A DNA stretch of 64,000 bases from Trichomonas vaginalis G3 (GCF_026262505.1 NC_067204.1:21173300-21237299), one strand, 5' to 3'. Shown: positions 9,556-19,356, counted from the stretch's first letter. Translations and numbers: made by a program. The notes: a model not told the origin generated them from the letters alone.

Positions 9556-10318
9556 GTGTTGTAAACAGAAATTCATCAAAAGTGACACCTCAGAAAAGCT
9601 AAAATATTGAATTTTTGGAACTTTTGATAGAGCACGTTTTTAAATATTAATTAAAGTAAATGTATATTTTGTAAAGATTCTTTTTAATAAAAAATAAAAT
9701 TTTGAAGAAGAACACAAAATCTTCTGAAAAATAATATCACATAAACTCATATTATTTTCTAATATATAACTATTTTATATAAAAATCAAATTCAATGATC
9801 TTAAAAGCGAAGGATAAACCACAAAATTTACGAATATAATGAGTGGGAATATAATGCTTATCTATCATAAAACCATATGAATATCAATTTTTGCTTTACG
9901 CCTAATTTTTGACGACAATTAGCAAAAAATGTTAAATGCTAACACTCAGTCCATTTGAATATGAAAAATAAAATTGATATTTCATATGGTTTTATGATAG
10001 ATAAGCATTATATTCCCACTCATTATATTCGTAAATTTTGAGGTTTATCCTTCGCTTTTAAGATCATTGAATTTGATTTTTATATAAAATAGTTATATAT
10101 TAGAAAATAATATGAGTTTATGTGATATTATTTTTCAGAAGATTTCATTCTATATGCCTATGAAAAGTACTCTCAAAACTAACTTTTTCCTAATTATAAT
10201 TAAATCTAGAATATTGTATTATGCTTAGTATTATTTCATTTTTCTCATTCAATTTAGAATTTACAAATGTCAAAAAATTGAGAGCTGTCACTTTTAATGA
10301 ATTTCTGTTTATTACAAT
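9556..10318. mobile_element. Foldback element, internally shortened copy
   Basis: Two long inverted arms (about 9715-9975 and 9976-10140) form a palindrome rich in words such as TATTCCCACTCATTATATTC. Outside them are unmatched flanks and ~30-bp terminal repeats (AAACAGAAATTCAT...AAAAGTGAC). The whole unit recurs at 57573-58829, where the centre is about 490 bp longer. This copy is therefore a deletion derivative. It has no coding capacity, so it must have moved with enzymes from elsewhere. The target duplication is not clear. Confidence 0.75.
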
Positions 10319-10527
10319 AGGTATCAATAAATACATCTTCGGTCAAATTCCTTAAATAATAAATACAGTGATGATATTAATATTCTTCACAATATATTGC
10401 ATCCTCTCTTATAAAATCAATAAATCTTTATTCTCTTTTTTCAATAAAGTAATTTCGGCCAAAATATTAACTCTTTTAGTTAAAAAAATTGAGAGATTAT
10501 CAGAAATTGGCAGGTACACGCATCATT
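10319..10527. other. AT-rich spacer
   Basis: No gene seen. A 62-aa open frame starting at 10368 is hydrophobic low-complexity sequence running into an ankyrin-gene relic on the other strand, and is not credible as a gene. Confidence 0.4.
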
Positions 10528-10692
10528 TCTATTGTACCCATTCATCAAGAATGTAACAAAATCAATATTGTGCGAAATTCTTGCATATTCCATGCATTTA
10601 AAACTTGGTTCTCGGTATTTCAAACATTCATTCATAATTTCTGGATTTCAACCTAAAAATGAAAAATTTAGACATGTTCGTGTTAATAACTA
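10528..10692 (-). pseudogene. Fragment of an ankyrin/DUF3447 gene
   Basis: The DNA matches the N-terminal DUF3447-like part of the ankyrin gene at 61415-63218, around 62470-62640 (shared words CATTCATCAAGAATGTAAC and GCATATTCCATGCAT). Only about 165 bases survive and the frame is disrupted, so it is a dead fragment. It lies 170 bp left of the Maverick B insertion. A 170-bp AT-rich spacer with no visible feature follows. Confidence 0.7.
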
Positions 10693-10865
10693 AGTTTATA
10701 TCATTTTGGTATATTTAATTGTTATTAAATAATAGCATGCAACAAAATGAATTTCCCCTTCATTAAATATTTTTGATATAATGATTTTCAATATGCTAGC
10801 AATGATATTGAAGTTATATAAGGATCAGTGGGGAAAGGTTATGGCCTCTGGTTTATAAGGTGCGG

Positions 10866-10985
10866 AGTAGTAGGATAGGATGGGCTTTGTGACTTTTTTT
10901 GTAAACGTAAGAATTCTCACAAATATTGAACGATTTTGTATCATATATGGAATCATAAGAATTCTCACAAATATTGAACGATTTT
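10866..10985 (+). repeat. Left terminal inverted repeat of element B
   Basis: 120 bp matching 31406-31525 in inverse orientation with no mismatch seen. It contains a 36-bp direct repeat beginning AAGAATTCTCACAAATATTG, first copy 10909-10944 and second copy 10957-10992, running past the end of the inverted repeat. Subterminal direct repeats of this kind often bind the integrase. Confidence 0.9.
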
Positions 10986-11041
10986 GTATCATTTAAAATT
11001 AACATTATTTTTAAAATAATTTATTTTTTATTCTTACATAA

Positions 11042-11458
11042 ATGACCCAACAAGTAAAACCAGATAAAATAGATTATCGAATTTTAGAGGATGGTGTTCC
11101 TGTTTATATTCAAAGATTTAAAGGGAAGCAATATTATAGAATTCTTAATCCTGAATACATAAAACATTTATTTAAAAAGGAAGACTGTGAATTATTAAAC
11201 GCTAATGAATATGAAAATGCTAAATCAAAACTGAGATATAAATATATTGGAAGTGATGAAAGGTGTAGAGATAAAAATAAAGTTTATTCAGTTTCATATA
11301 ATGGATGGCACACGTTAGGGATAAGAAAACATTTAGGAGATTATGGGAAATGTTCTGAATTCTTTAAATCTAGTATATACGAGAGAGTAAAAGAAATTAG
11401 AAATAATTATTTTCATGAATATAACCTTGAACTCAGTGATGGGCTCAACGAGTCATGA
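11042..11458 (+). CDS. Unknown element B protein (138 aa)
   Basis: The first gene inside the left terminal repeat. The protein is lysine and tyrosine-rich (residues 1-100: KIDYRILEDGVPVYIQRF, QYYRILNPEYIKHLF), with no recognised motif. An ATTTATTTTTTATTCTTACATAA leader precedes the ATG, almost the same as the polymerase-gene leader at the opposite side. Its last 46 bases overlap the convergent gene at 11413-11811. The function is unknown. Confidence 0.55.
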   Translation: MTQQVKPDKIDYRILEDGVPVYIQRFKGKQYYRILNPEYIKHLFKKEDCELLNANEYENAKSKLRYKYIGSDERCRDKNKVYSVSYNGWHTLGIRKHLGDYGKCSEFFKSSIYERVKEIRNNYFHEYNLELSDGLNES

Positions 11459-11811
11459 TTTATGAAATCAATTATTTGATTCATTCTTTCTTCAATAATT
11501 TCTATTCTTTTTGTTAAATCATCTATTTTCATTAATGAGGTGATTCTTGATTGAGGAATAGATTTCAAACTAACCACCCCTTTTATTTTTGAAATTTTGA
11601 ATCCATCAACTTTAAACATTTTATTCAATTTACATGTTGTCAATTCTTCAAATAATTTTTTATTATTAGCATAATAGTCATTAAATTCTTCAACAGATGA
11701 AAAAATTTTTGTTTCAGTAATTGGTTTAACAACGTTTATTTTTTGTTGAACATTTCCACTTTCATTTATTTCTTCCTCCTCTGTTTCATTTATTTTTAAA
11801 ATCGGTTTCAT
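11413..11811 (-). CDS. Unknown element B protein with C-terminal coiled coil (132 aa)
   Basis: The N-terminal part is acidic (NETEEEEINESGN). A middle FKVDGFKISKIKGVV block follows, then a C-terminal heptad-like helix (about residues 90-125, IDDLTKRIEIIEERMNQIIDFI) that would form a coiled coil, so the protein probably oligomerises. It converges on and overlaps the 138-aa gene. No family is recognised. Early or virion roles cannot be told apart. Confidence 0.5.
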   Translation of the reverse strand: MKPILKINETEEEEINESGNVQQKINVVKPITETKIFSSVEEFNDYYANNKKLFEELTTCKLNKMFKVDGFKISKIKGVVSLKSIPQSRITSLMKIDDLTKRIEIIEERMNQIIDFINHDSLSPSLSSRLYS

Positions 11812-11877
11812 TTATCATTAAATAAAAATTAGAATATAAGTGATGAAATATATTTTTTAATTAATATTAAATCAGAA

Positions 11878-12114
11878 ATGGCGGCAGGATTCTTTAAAAA
11901 ATTATGGGATGGAATTAAGAAAGCTGCGGGTTGGGTTTATAAAAAGGTTATTAAACCTGTTGCAAACTTTTTGGCACCAGTAGCGAAAACGGCAGGAACT
12001 ATCATAGGTGGAGTATTAGGTACAAAAGCAGGTAATCCAGCGATGGGAGCACAAGCAGGTAACGCAATTGGTGGAATAGCTGAAGGAATACTTAATAAAA
12101 TAGGAGGTAAATAG
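11878..12114 (+). CDS. Amphipathic glycine-rich virion peptide (78 aa)
   Basis: The N-terminal MAAGFFKKLWDGIKKAAGWVYKKV is a cationic amphipathic helix. A glycine and alanine-rich hydrophobic second half follows (TIIGGVLGTKAGNPAMGAQAGNAIGG). The first 11 residues nearly equal those of the minus-strand gene at 12135-12350 (MAAGIFKKLWD), so the two are paralogues in opposite orientations. Such peptides in Polintons are thought to be minor capsid proteins that disturb membranes at entry. The role is inferred from the helix. Confidence 0.55.
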   Translation: MAAGFFKKLWDGIKKAAGWVYKKVIKPVANFLAPVAKTAGTIIGGVLGTKAGNPAMGAQAGNAIGGIAEGILNKIGGK

Positions 12115-12134
12115 TGGAAAAATAAATATTATTT

Positions 12135-12350
12135 TTATCTTAGTATCGGTTGTAGTCTTTGATAAACTTTTTCTCCTTTATTTAAAATTTCTCTTATTGG
12201 GGCAGCTTTTGGCGTTATTGATTCAGCAACGTCACTAATTGCTTCTTTATTCTTAAATATCCAATTTGCTCCTTTCTTCATTGTTTCCCAAACTTTATGC
12301 GCTCCTCTTTTTACTTTATCCCACAGTTTCTTAAATATACCTGCAGCCAT
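12135..12350 (-). CDS. Amphipathic virion peptide, paralogue (71 aa)
   Basis: MAAGIFKKLWDKVKRGAHKVWETMKKGANW is a strongly cationic amphipathic helix. The rest is shorter and more polar than the neighbour at 11878-12114 (SITPKAAPIREILNKGEKVYQRLQPILR). The gene is convergent with that neighbour and divergent from the capsid gene, with 69 bp between its start and the capsid start. Both peptides probably act in the virion. Confidence 0.55.
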   Translation of the reverse strand: MAAGIFKKLWDKVKRGAHKVWETMKKGANWIFKNKEAISDVAESITPKAAPIREILNKGEKVYQRLQPILR

Positions 12351-12419
12351 AGTTGATTATTTCATTAAAATTAAAAATTCATTTTCATCTTTTAATTTTG
12401 ATTTTTTATTTAATAATAA

Positions 12420-14059
12420 ATGACGACTAACTATTTGATGCCAAACACCAAACCGATTAATGGAAATGTATTTCATTCATTCGAAAAGATAAATGAAATA
12501 TTTGCAAAGAATGATGGTAGAAGATATTATAGAGAACTTGAAAGTTCATGCTATGACTCTGATGCTCCATATTTTGATGATAAACAAACTCATTTAAGAA
12601 TTACAAATCCAGCTCATGATGTGAACCAATTAGGTGACACATATATTAAACGCAAAGTTAAAGTAACTCTAGTTTCAAATAAAGCTTTCACATGTGATGA
12701 CGCTTTTAAATGTATGCGTTTATTCGTTGGTTACAAATCATCAAATCAAAGCTTTAAACAATTAGAAGTAGAAACCGAAAGAGGTGATGCTGGTTATCTT
12801 CAGATGGATTGCGCCCGTGAATCTTTCGCATTTGCAACATATAAACCAAAATCAGAAAGGAAAGTTAAAAAGTTTGTTCATTCGTTATATAATAATGTTC
12901 AAAAATATGATAACTCAGTATGTGGTAAATATATTAACCCTTCAGAAGTTTTCAAGAAAGCAAATGAAGAAGTTGATGTCACTTTTGATATGATTATTCC
13001 GGTAAATGATTTGTTAGCATTTCAGGCGTTCGATGATTATCCTAAATCATTTGGTGATATCATTCTTAAATATTATGTTTTCAGGGATACTTTAGTATTT
13101 TGTCAGGTTGACCCGTTAAGAGTTGCTGATTTACAAAATTACGTTTATGAAAAGATAACTGATGAAGATTATGAAAAGATTATGAATCATATTTATAAAT
13201 ATGATCGCAAATTCCAACAAATCGGACTTCCTGCCAAATTAATTACAAGCTTAGCCACTACATCTGCTGACGCAACAGTTGATGACGTTATTATTTCATG
13301 CACAAAGATGGAAGTTTTAGAGGATAAATGCATTACACCAGGATACGGTTTAATTGAAGAATCAGTTAAAGCAATACCACGTTTATTCAGTAAGGAAGAT
13401 CCATTCATGATTCCAGCTCAACATATTGACGTTCGTTCACTAAATGGAGGTTGCATCACTCCTGAAGGTATTAGCTCAGATTTCTCATACGCTCTTCATA
13501 ATGTTACAGATGTTGTGTTAACATTTCCGAAGAATGCAATGCAAAGAACGGTTTTAGAAAATCCAATGCTTCGAGGTCTTCAGGTCACTATAGATTCCAG
13601 AAACTTCCCCGATCAAGCGATGACCACAGTGGTGACATATTCTTTACACGTATGCTTCAAGCTTCTGATTTAGATGGAGTGAATGAATGCACGGAAGAAT
13701 ACGAGGACTCATTAACTAGACCACTGAATGATGATAATGGTAAGCCATTAGCTAGAACATGGAAAGACCAAACTTCATTCTTATGCACTATTCCAGTTCA
13801 ACGTGATGGAGCGGGTATATTCTTTGATGGATTAGAAACTTTCAACTCACAAGTTACAGTACAAGTGAAAGCTTATCCAATCATTCAGGGTGAAAATGAC
13901 ACTTACTGTTCAAAGGTGACAAATCCTCCTCAGGTTTGGTTTACTAGGACAACATATTGGACATGGACACCGGACGAAGGTTTGAAATATCATTCAACAG
14001 GTACACCACCACAGTATAGAAGTTCATATGATGAAATATTGATGAATAGAAATGTTTAA
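12420..14059 (+). pseudogene. Major capsid protein of element B (fossil)
   Basis: Position (just before the packaging ATPase), size (about 540 residues) and beta-rich composition fit the double jelly-roll capsid protein of Polintons. Supporting segments are NGNVFHSFEKINEIF near the start, DTYIKRKVKVTLVSNKAFTC, and near the end a Trp and Thr-rich strand (VWFTRTTYWTWTPDEG). The product would assemble into the icosahedral shell. The gene is broken, about once. The ATG follows a TTTTTTATTTAATAATAA leader. The family call rests on context more than on a signature motif. Confidence 0.7.
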
Positions 14060-14083
14060 AATTATAAATTTATTTTTGATTAA

Positions 14084-14899
14084 ATGGATTTCAATTCTGA
14101 AGAATTAGCAGGAGTATATAATACCTACATAGATGATATGATTAATGAAGCATTGAGTGATAATAGAAATGCTCTATCTAAGGAAAAATTAATGAAAATT
14201 CCATATTCTGAATGTTACTTAAATTCAATCACTGCAGCAATTGGTAAACAAAATAAAGGTAAAACATTAACGATATTAAAACAAATTATCATTATTGCTA
14301 ACACTTCCCCCTATTCACATGTGTTAATTTATATCAACCGTTCAGGTTCACCTTCAGATGATACATTTGAATCTTTAAAGCATTTAATCAAAATTCCAAT
14401 TATTTATTTATCACAAGAAGAAGCAGAAGATTATTTAAAAAACTTTTTAATGTATAAAGAATTATATAATACAATCAAGAAGCAAGGATTAGAGGATAAA
14501 ATTATTGATAAACAACGGGATGAATTATTTGAAACACTTTCTATTTCAAATTTTGATAGAGAATTTTTGCATTCACTCATTTTTCTAGATGATGCAGTGA
14601 AATCAAAACTAATAACAAATGAGAAATCATATTTTAATCAGTTATTAACTCAATGTCGACACATTCAGTGTTCATTCTTCATGGCTGTTCAATATTTCAA
14701 AGCATTAAGCACAAACATTAAATCAAATCTATCAACACTTTTCATTTTCAGTGGGTTTAGTCGTCAACAGTTGAACGTTATGCTTTATCAAGTGAATTTA
14801 CCAATGAGCATTAATGAACTTTACACACAATATCAGCAATTAGGTGAACATGGGAAAATAATAGTTGATTTAAATAAAGGAAGTGCTAAATTTGATTAA
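14084..14899 (+). CDS. FtsK/HerA-type genome-packaging ATPase (271 aa)
   Basis: Walker A is at about residues 53-60 (GKQNKGKT) and Walker B at about 165-171 (LIFLDDA). A conserved downstream Gln and Asn-rich segment (about 190-230: CRHIQCSFFMAVQYFKAL) fits the sensor region of the A32-like packaging ATPases of Polintons and large DNA viruses. The enzyme would pump element DNA into the capsid. It follows the capsid gene by 24 bp, the classic Polinton order. The length is typical (250-300 aa) and the frame looks whole. Confidence 0.85.
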   Translation: MDFNSEELAGVYNTYIDDMINEALSDNRNALSKEKLMKIPYSECYLNSITAAIGKQNKGKTLTILKQIIIIANTSPYSHVLIYINRSGSPSDDTFESLKHLIKIPIIYLSQEEAEDYLKNFLMYKELYNTIKKQGLEDKIIDKQRDELFETLSISNFDREFLHSLIFLDDAVKSKLITNEKSYFNQLLTQCRHIQCSFFMAVQYFKALSTNIKSNLSTLFIFSGFSRQQLNVMLYQVNLPMSINELYTQYQQLGEHGKIIVDLNKGSAKFD

Positions 14900-14939
14900 C
14901 TTTTTATAATTAATTTTTATTTTTTATTTATAATTAAAC

Positions 14940-15839
14940 ATGACAGAAATAGCAAATCTTCTACAGGTTCCATTAAAACAAGGGACAAACAAAAGGGGTG
15001 CATATAATAGAACTATGAAAGTTCCTGATGGAATGAAAGAATTAGTTCATATTGTTGCTGGTCTTCAAAAAGATGTTAAACAAATGAGAAACGTTTTAAC
15101 ATTACCAGAAGCTCAAGCATATGCCAAACGTCATGGACCAAATTGGGAAGCACATGAAGCAGACATTACGGGTCCAAATGGAAAACCCGATGGTATAAAT
15201 GAAGTTTTCGTTACTGATGGTCAAGGTAATATTAAAGTCATAAATGGGTATAAATTAACTGTATCTGATTATCCTAAACGTAAAGCATATAATGAACGTT
15301 ATCCTATACAATTTGATGAAAATGGAAAAGCTGTTAAACAATACATTGGAGAAGGTGAACATGGTCCAATTAATTCATACCGTCGTAATCCATATTCTTA
15401 TTTCAATGAAGAATTAAATGCTATTGAAGAGGGACCGGATGGATTACCACGATATTCTAACCAGTTTGATGGTCAATATGCAAATATTAGACCTGAAATT
15501 TCAGCTAAGAAATTCTTTAAAGTTGCTTTATTCGATCCGGTTTTCGCAAATGTTAAAGATGAACTTAAACAGCAATTCCAACCAATTATAGTAGCAAGAA
15601 TTGCATCAGGTGCTTTATCTCAAGCATTCAAAGATTTAATTAAGAAACCATTATATCAGCAACGAGGTTTAACTTATGATTTAGTTAAGGAATCAGATAA
15701 AAGAAAATTTGAGAAATCAGATGATTATAAGAATGCAATTAATGAATATATTAAGTCTATTAATTACGATGAAAATGCTAAAAATCAACTTCATGAACAA
15801 ATACAGGGAATAATAGATTCAAAAGTTCCAGCAAAATAA
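14940..15839 (+). CDS. Conserved virion-cluster protein with Asp/Gly-rich loop (299 aa)
   Basis: No enzyme motif. A calcium-loop-like segment at about residues 80-105 ([30 protein letters not shown]) is followed by [17 protein letters not shown]. Similar DxDGDGxxE...VNGYxL...DxPxR patterns are remembered from structural proteins of Polinton-like and giant viruses, but this could not be searched. The C-terminal half is helical. It is co-oriented with capsid and ATPase, 40 bp downstream. It probably has a structural or morphogenesis role, with moderate doubt. Confidence 0.6.
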   Translation: MTEIANLLQVPLKQGTNKRGAYNRTMKVPDGMKELVHIVAGLQKDVKQMRNVLTLPEAQAYAKRHGPNWEAHEADITGPNGKPDGINEVFVTDGQGNIKVINGYKLTVSDYPKRKAYNERYPIQFDENGKAVKQYIGEGEHGPINSYRRNPYSYFNEELNAIEEGPDGLPRYSNQFDGQYANIRPEISAKKFFKVALFDPVFANVKDELKQQFQPIIVARIASGALSQAFKDLIKKPLYQQRGLTYDLVKESDKRKFEKSDDYKNAINEYIKSINYDENAKNQLHEQIQGIIDSKVPAK

Positions 15840-15872
15840 AAGTTTAAATATATTTTTTTTATTCGATTATAA

Positions 15873-16538
15873 ATGAGAAGACGTTTCACTAGTCAAAAGA
15901 ACACTAACGCAAAAGCAGAGATTACGGTTGGTTATAACGTAAATGATGATAAATCACGAATTATTCAAAATGTTAAAGTTAATGTTAGCCCCGAATTAAC
16001 AAGGTCAGCAACTCAACCAAATTTATTAACTCGTGACTTACCGAAAAAGGAGGAGCAAAATAAAGAAGATGGAGACCCAATCATTTTATCTGAACCCGGT
16101 AAAGAACCTGTTGAAATTCCCACTTATCCAACATACCCCCCACCTCTTTCATCAAACATCGAGAACCCATATAAAATAGACATTAATTCAGAATTAATGA
16201 AAATTTACCGTGATATAATAATTAATAATTATGATTCAATAATAAATTTAATTGATCAATCCGGTTTAATTATTTTACCTTATGAATCATTAATTCACAT
16301 TATCGCCATTCTTTGTGATATTCAAGATTCAGACGTTAAGATTCAATTTTTCATAGATGATGAGGTTTCATGCTGCGGAACAGTTGCAAAAATAAATCCT
16401 ATAAAGGATATTAGCACAATTAAGATATCAAAGAACGGAACAACAACTGAACTTCATTTAACATATAATGATATTTATAATAAAATAGTTGATGAATATA
16501 AAATATCACTTGAAAAATTCTTTGTTAAGGCTATTTAA
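15873..16538 (+). CDS. Unknown virion-cluster protein (221 aa)
   Basis: A basic N-terminus (MRRRFTSQKNTNAKAE), a Pro-rich linker (about residues 80-95, EIPTYPTYPPPLSSN), then a folded C-terminal half with alternating Ile-rich strands and helices. The ATG follows a TATATTTTTTTTATTCGATTATAA leader. The stop overlaps the end of the convergent gene at 16535 by four bases. A small structural protein is likely from position. No homologue is recognised. Confidence 0.5.
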   Translation: MRRRFTSQKNTNAKAEITVGYNVNDDKSRIIQNVKVNVSPELTRSATQPNLLTRDLPKKEEQNKEDGDPIILSEPGKEPVEIPTYPTYPPPLSSNIENPYKIDINSELMKIYRDIIINNYDSIINLIDQSGLIILPYESLIHIIAILCDIQDSDVKIQFFIDDEVSCCGTVAKINPIKDISTIKISKNGTTTELHLTYNDIYNKIVDEYKISLEKFFVKAI

Positions 16539-17013
16539 TATTCAAGCATTAACATTATCGAATAATAATCCTTTGAATCATAATCAATAATAATTGACCT
16601 TTCACCGGTTTCTATCGTTTGTTTTATTTCTTTTTGTTCCCCACTATCTGGATCGGTCATTGTAATTGTTTTTGTTATAGTATCAGCTTTATCTTTAACT
16701 TCAATCTTTTTTCCATCGGGATATTTAAACCAAAATTCCAAAAATTCGATATTGTCAATCTGTTCATATTTTAATCTATCAATTACATTTTTAATACCAT
16801 CTGAAAATCTTATGAAATGGTCATTATATGGGTTTGATTGAACTAAATTTGAATGAAGTGAAATATAACCTGTTGATGAATATGACATTGACTCATATTT
16901 TCTGAAAACACTAAATTTATAACATGAATGAATTTCTTATTCGTTGAATTTATGAATTCTTGAGGTAATCTTATTCTAGTTTTATTTATCACTGGAAAAT
17001 AACGCTTTACCAT
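16535..17013 (-). pseudogene. Minor virion-type protein of element B (fossil)
   Basis: The only minus-strand gene in the right part of the structural cluster. It starts at MVKRYFPVINKTRIRLP, 19 bp from the divergent start at 17033, and runs through beta-rich sequence (TGYISLHSNLVQSNPYNDHFIRFSDG; FWFKYPDGKKIEVKD; GERSIIIDYDSKDY). It appears broken about once. The beta-rich pattern and position suggest a minor capsid component, but no signature supports a precise name. Confidence 0.45.
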
Positions 17014-17032
17014 ATTTTTAATCGTAATAAAA
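17014..17032. promoter_or_regulatory. 19-bp divergent promoter gap
   Basis: ATTTTTAATCGTAATAAAA separates two divergent ATG codons. It has the same T-rich/ATAAAA layout as the gaps at 3671-3686 and 6030-6047 in element A, although the genes around it differ. Confidence 0.5.
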
Positions 17033-17743
17033 ATGTCAATTATCAATATTATTTCGAATAATAACTGTGAATTAAATTTAACAGTTAGCGGAATTTATAA
17101 TGTTACTCTCGTTTCTGTGAGTGGTAAATTTAATCCCATTCTTTTAGACCCTTCGGATTATATATCATTTATTAAAGATGACCTTGAAAAAACGTATGAT
17201 ATGTATATAAATAATGTGATAGCGAAATGGGATATTAACATGATTTTAAGTTATTTAAATGAATCATTTATCGTATGGTATGAAGAAAATTTTAAATCAA
17301 AACCCGATAAACTTTTTGAACTTGATGAAATAAATAACCTTATTAAATTCCCGCTGAAAATTAAATTTTGTACTCCTCATCTTCGTTCATTGTTGGGGAT
17401 ATTAAATTTTGAAAAAGATGTTGGGGATGTTTTGTATTCTGACACTGGTTCCAATTTCATTTTAATCAAATGTGATAAAGTTAATACCCCAATGAGATTT
17501 TCACATCAAACATTAGACCCTAACTCTTACCCATCAATACAAAACATTTTATCCATCAACTTAAACACATTTTCTTTATCATATCCGTTTCAATTATCCG
17601 GGAATTCATTTATTCTTCATTCAAAAGATTTATCAAATATTAAATTTAGAGTAACTGACCTATTTGATTGTGATTTAGAATTCATGAATGAAATATTATG
17701 GCAATTTCAAATAGAAAAAATAGGTGATGAGATAACGGATTAA
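17033..17743 (+). CDS. Putative minor capsid (penton-like) protein of element B (236 aa)
   Basis: A beta-rich protein (ELNLTVSGIYNVTLVSVSGKFNPILL at the start; SLSYPFQLSGNSFILHSKDLSNIKFRVTDLF near the end) with no catalytic motif. It precedes the fibre gene by 24 bp on the same strand. In adenovirus and in Polinton models the fibre attaches to the penton, so adjacency supports a penton or fibre-base role. The equivalent position in element A is held by the 282-aa protein at 6048. The call is by context. Confidence 0.45.
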   Translation: MSIINIISNNNCELNLTVSGIYNVTLVSVSGKFNPILLDPSDYISFIKDDLEKTYDMYINNVIAKWDINMILSYLNESFIVWYEENFKSKPDKLFELDEINNLIKFPLKIKFCTPHLRSLLGILNFEKDVGDVLYSDTGSNFILIKCDKVNTPMRFSHQTLDPNSYPSIQNILSINLNTFSLSYPFQLSGNSFILHSKDLSNIKFRVTDLFDCDLEFMNEILWQFQIEKIGDEITD

Positions 17744-17767
17744 ATATTTATTTTTAAATCATAATAA

Positions 17768-19039
17768 ATGATTAAACAACAGCAACCACAACAACTTAAG
17801 GCACAGACCATTACATACGCCATATATGCATATAATTCAAAGACGGCAGAACAAACGCAAAGGTTGAAATATGGAGATTTGGAGATAGTATTGAAAAATG
17901 ACCATTTCGAATTCGTTTGCAAAGGTGGTGCAGTGATATCAAATATAAAAGAAATTTTATTTATGAATTCAAAAATTAAAGGAATAACGGATGATATAAC
18001 ATCAATTCCACCAGAAGAACAAAGATATTACGCATTAAATGCATTTCCTAAAGTTTTGAAGATTGGAAGATTTAATTTAAATGAGGAATTCATAAAAGGT
18101 TTCCTAAATGACATAATGAAGAAAGCAGATAAGGGACTTGTGGCTAGTGAATTAATGAAGAAGGCAGATAAGGAATATGTTAATGAAAAAGATAATGAAA
18201 TTATAGAAAGGGTTGAATGGTATCATGAACGGACATCGAAGATTCTTAAAACTAAAGCTGATACAGGATGGGTTTCAGAATGTTTAGACCTTAAAGCAGA
18301 TAAAACTTATGTTAACAATGAGTTAGAGAAGAAAGCAGATAAGAACCATACACATACAAGTTTTACAACTGTTGCTATAGAAAGTATTGAAGGAACGGTT
18401 GAAGAAACTGGTGGGGATGCATTATATTGTAAACCTCCTAACTTTCCACAAGGTTTAACATCGGATGACGACATAACGACGATGAGAAACATTAGATGTA
18501 AAGATGTTTATGTCATGAAGGATGAATATAATATTAAATTCACTGCTCAAGATTTATATGACAAGAAAGCAGACAAAAAAGAGCTTCAAACATTAAAGAC
18601 AGAAATACTTCAAACATTATATCCTATAGGCTCTCTTTATACGTCAATGAACTCAACAAATCCAGCAACAGTTCTGGGTTTCGGTACGTGGGAACAAATA
18701 GTTGACAGGTTTTTGTATTGTGCAAACTCTTCAAAGGAAACAGGTGGAAGTAAAACGATTTCAGGTGAAAATTTACCTGCACATAGTCACTACATAGATT
18801 TAAGTACATCTCAAGCAGGTTGGCATAGTCATAGATATTGGGATTGGTCAGCAATGATAAAAGGTAAAGGATATGATGTTAAAGACAACGTTAAGTTTGC
18901 TATAGATTGTTACTGGAGTAACACTGAGGGAGGAGGAAACCATACACATCGCGTTTCAGGATATACACAAACAACGGGACAAAGTAAAGATTACATGCCG
19001 CCATTTATGACAGTTTACGCATGGTATAGAGTTCAATGA
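17768..19039 (+). CDS. Tail-fibre-like protein with collar-type tip (423 aa)
   Basis: The N-terminal anchor is Gln-rich and unlike that of element A (MIKQQQPQQLKAQTITYA). The shaft has KKADKxYV and HTHTSFTTV repeats (about residues 115-205), and the tip (about 275-423) has YPIGSLYTSMNSTNP, HSHYID, HTHRVSGYTQTTGQSKDYMPP and a YAWYR end. The shaft block KDNEIIER...KADTGWVS and the tip are nearly the same as in 4644-6029. It would form a trimeric attachment fibre. The frame is whole. It is the last gene of the rightward structural cluster. Confidence 0.75.
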   Translation: MIKQQQPQQLKAQTITYAIYAYNSKTAEQTQRLKYGDLEIVLKNDHFEFVCKGGAVISNIKEILFMNSKIKGITDDITSIPPEEQRYYALNAFPKVLKIGRFNLNEEFIKGFLNDIMKKADKGLVASELMKKADKEYVNEKDNEIIERVEWYHERTSKILKTKADTGWVSECLDLKADKTYVNNELEKKADKNHTHTSFTTVAIESIEGTVEETGGDALYCKPPNFPQGLTSDDDITTMRNIRCKDVYVMKDEYNIKFTAQDLYDKKADKKELQTLKTEILQTLYPIGSLYTSMNSTNPATVLGFGTWEQIVDRFLYCANSSKETGGSKTISGENLPAHSHYIDLSTSQAGWHSHRYWDWSAMIKGKGYDVKDNVKFAIDCYWSNTEGGGNHTHRVSGYTQTTGQSKDYMPPFMTVYAWYRVQ

Positions 19040-19171
19040 ATGAACTAAATATATTTTATGTCTGTAATTAATTAGGTAATGAAGTAATGGATGAACTACA
19101 GAAATAAATGTTTACGTTAATGTTTATGTTAAGTGACTCAAAGAGTCCGGAGACAAAGTCTCATGGTTTCA

Positions 19172-19296
19172 GGTTATTCAATAATGACTTATTTTTGAAG
19201 AACTGAAGGTGTCACCATGTCACCATGTGTCACCATGTCATTTAACTTCTCTGAAAAAATGTGACAACATGACATTTTGACAACAACACAGGAAAT
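19172..19296 (+). repeat. Iteron-like repeat, forward copy 1
   Basis: A ~120-bp unit reading GGTTATTCAATAATGACTTA, then GGTGTCACCATGTCACCATG, and ending GACAACATGACATTTTGACA. The same unit is found at 21403-21528 and 21619-21735 (same orientation) and at 24161-24561 (inverse, tandem). It lies between the fibre gene and the replication cassette. Internal TGTCAC/CACCATG words make it look like a protein-binding iteron. Confidence 0.75.
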
Positions 19297-19356
19297 GTTT
19301 TGTCAAGACTTCATCGTAATGAGTGTAAATGACCCAAAAATATATTTTAGGTGAAG

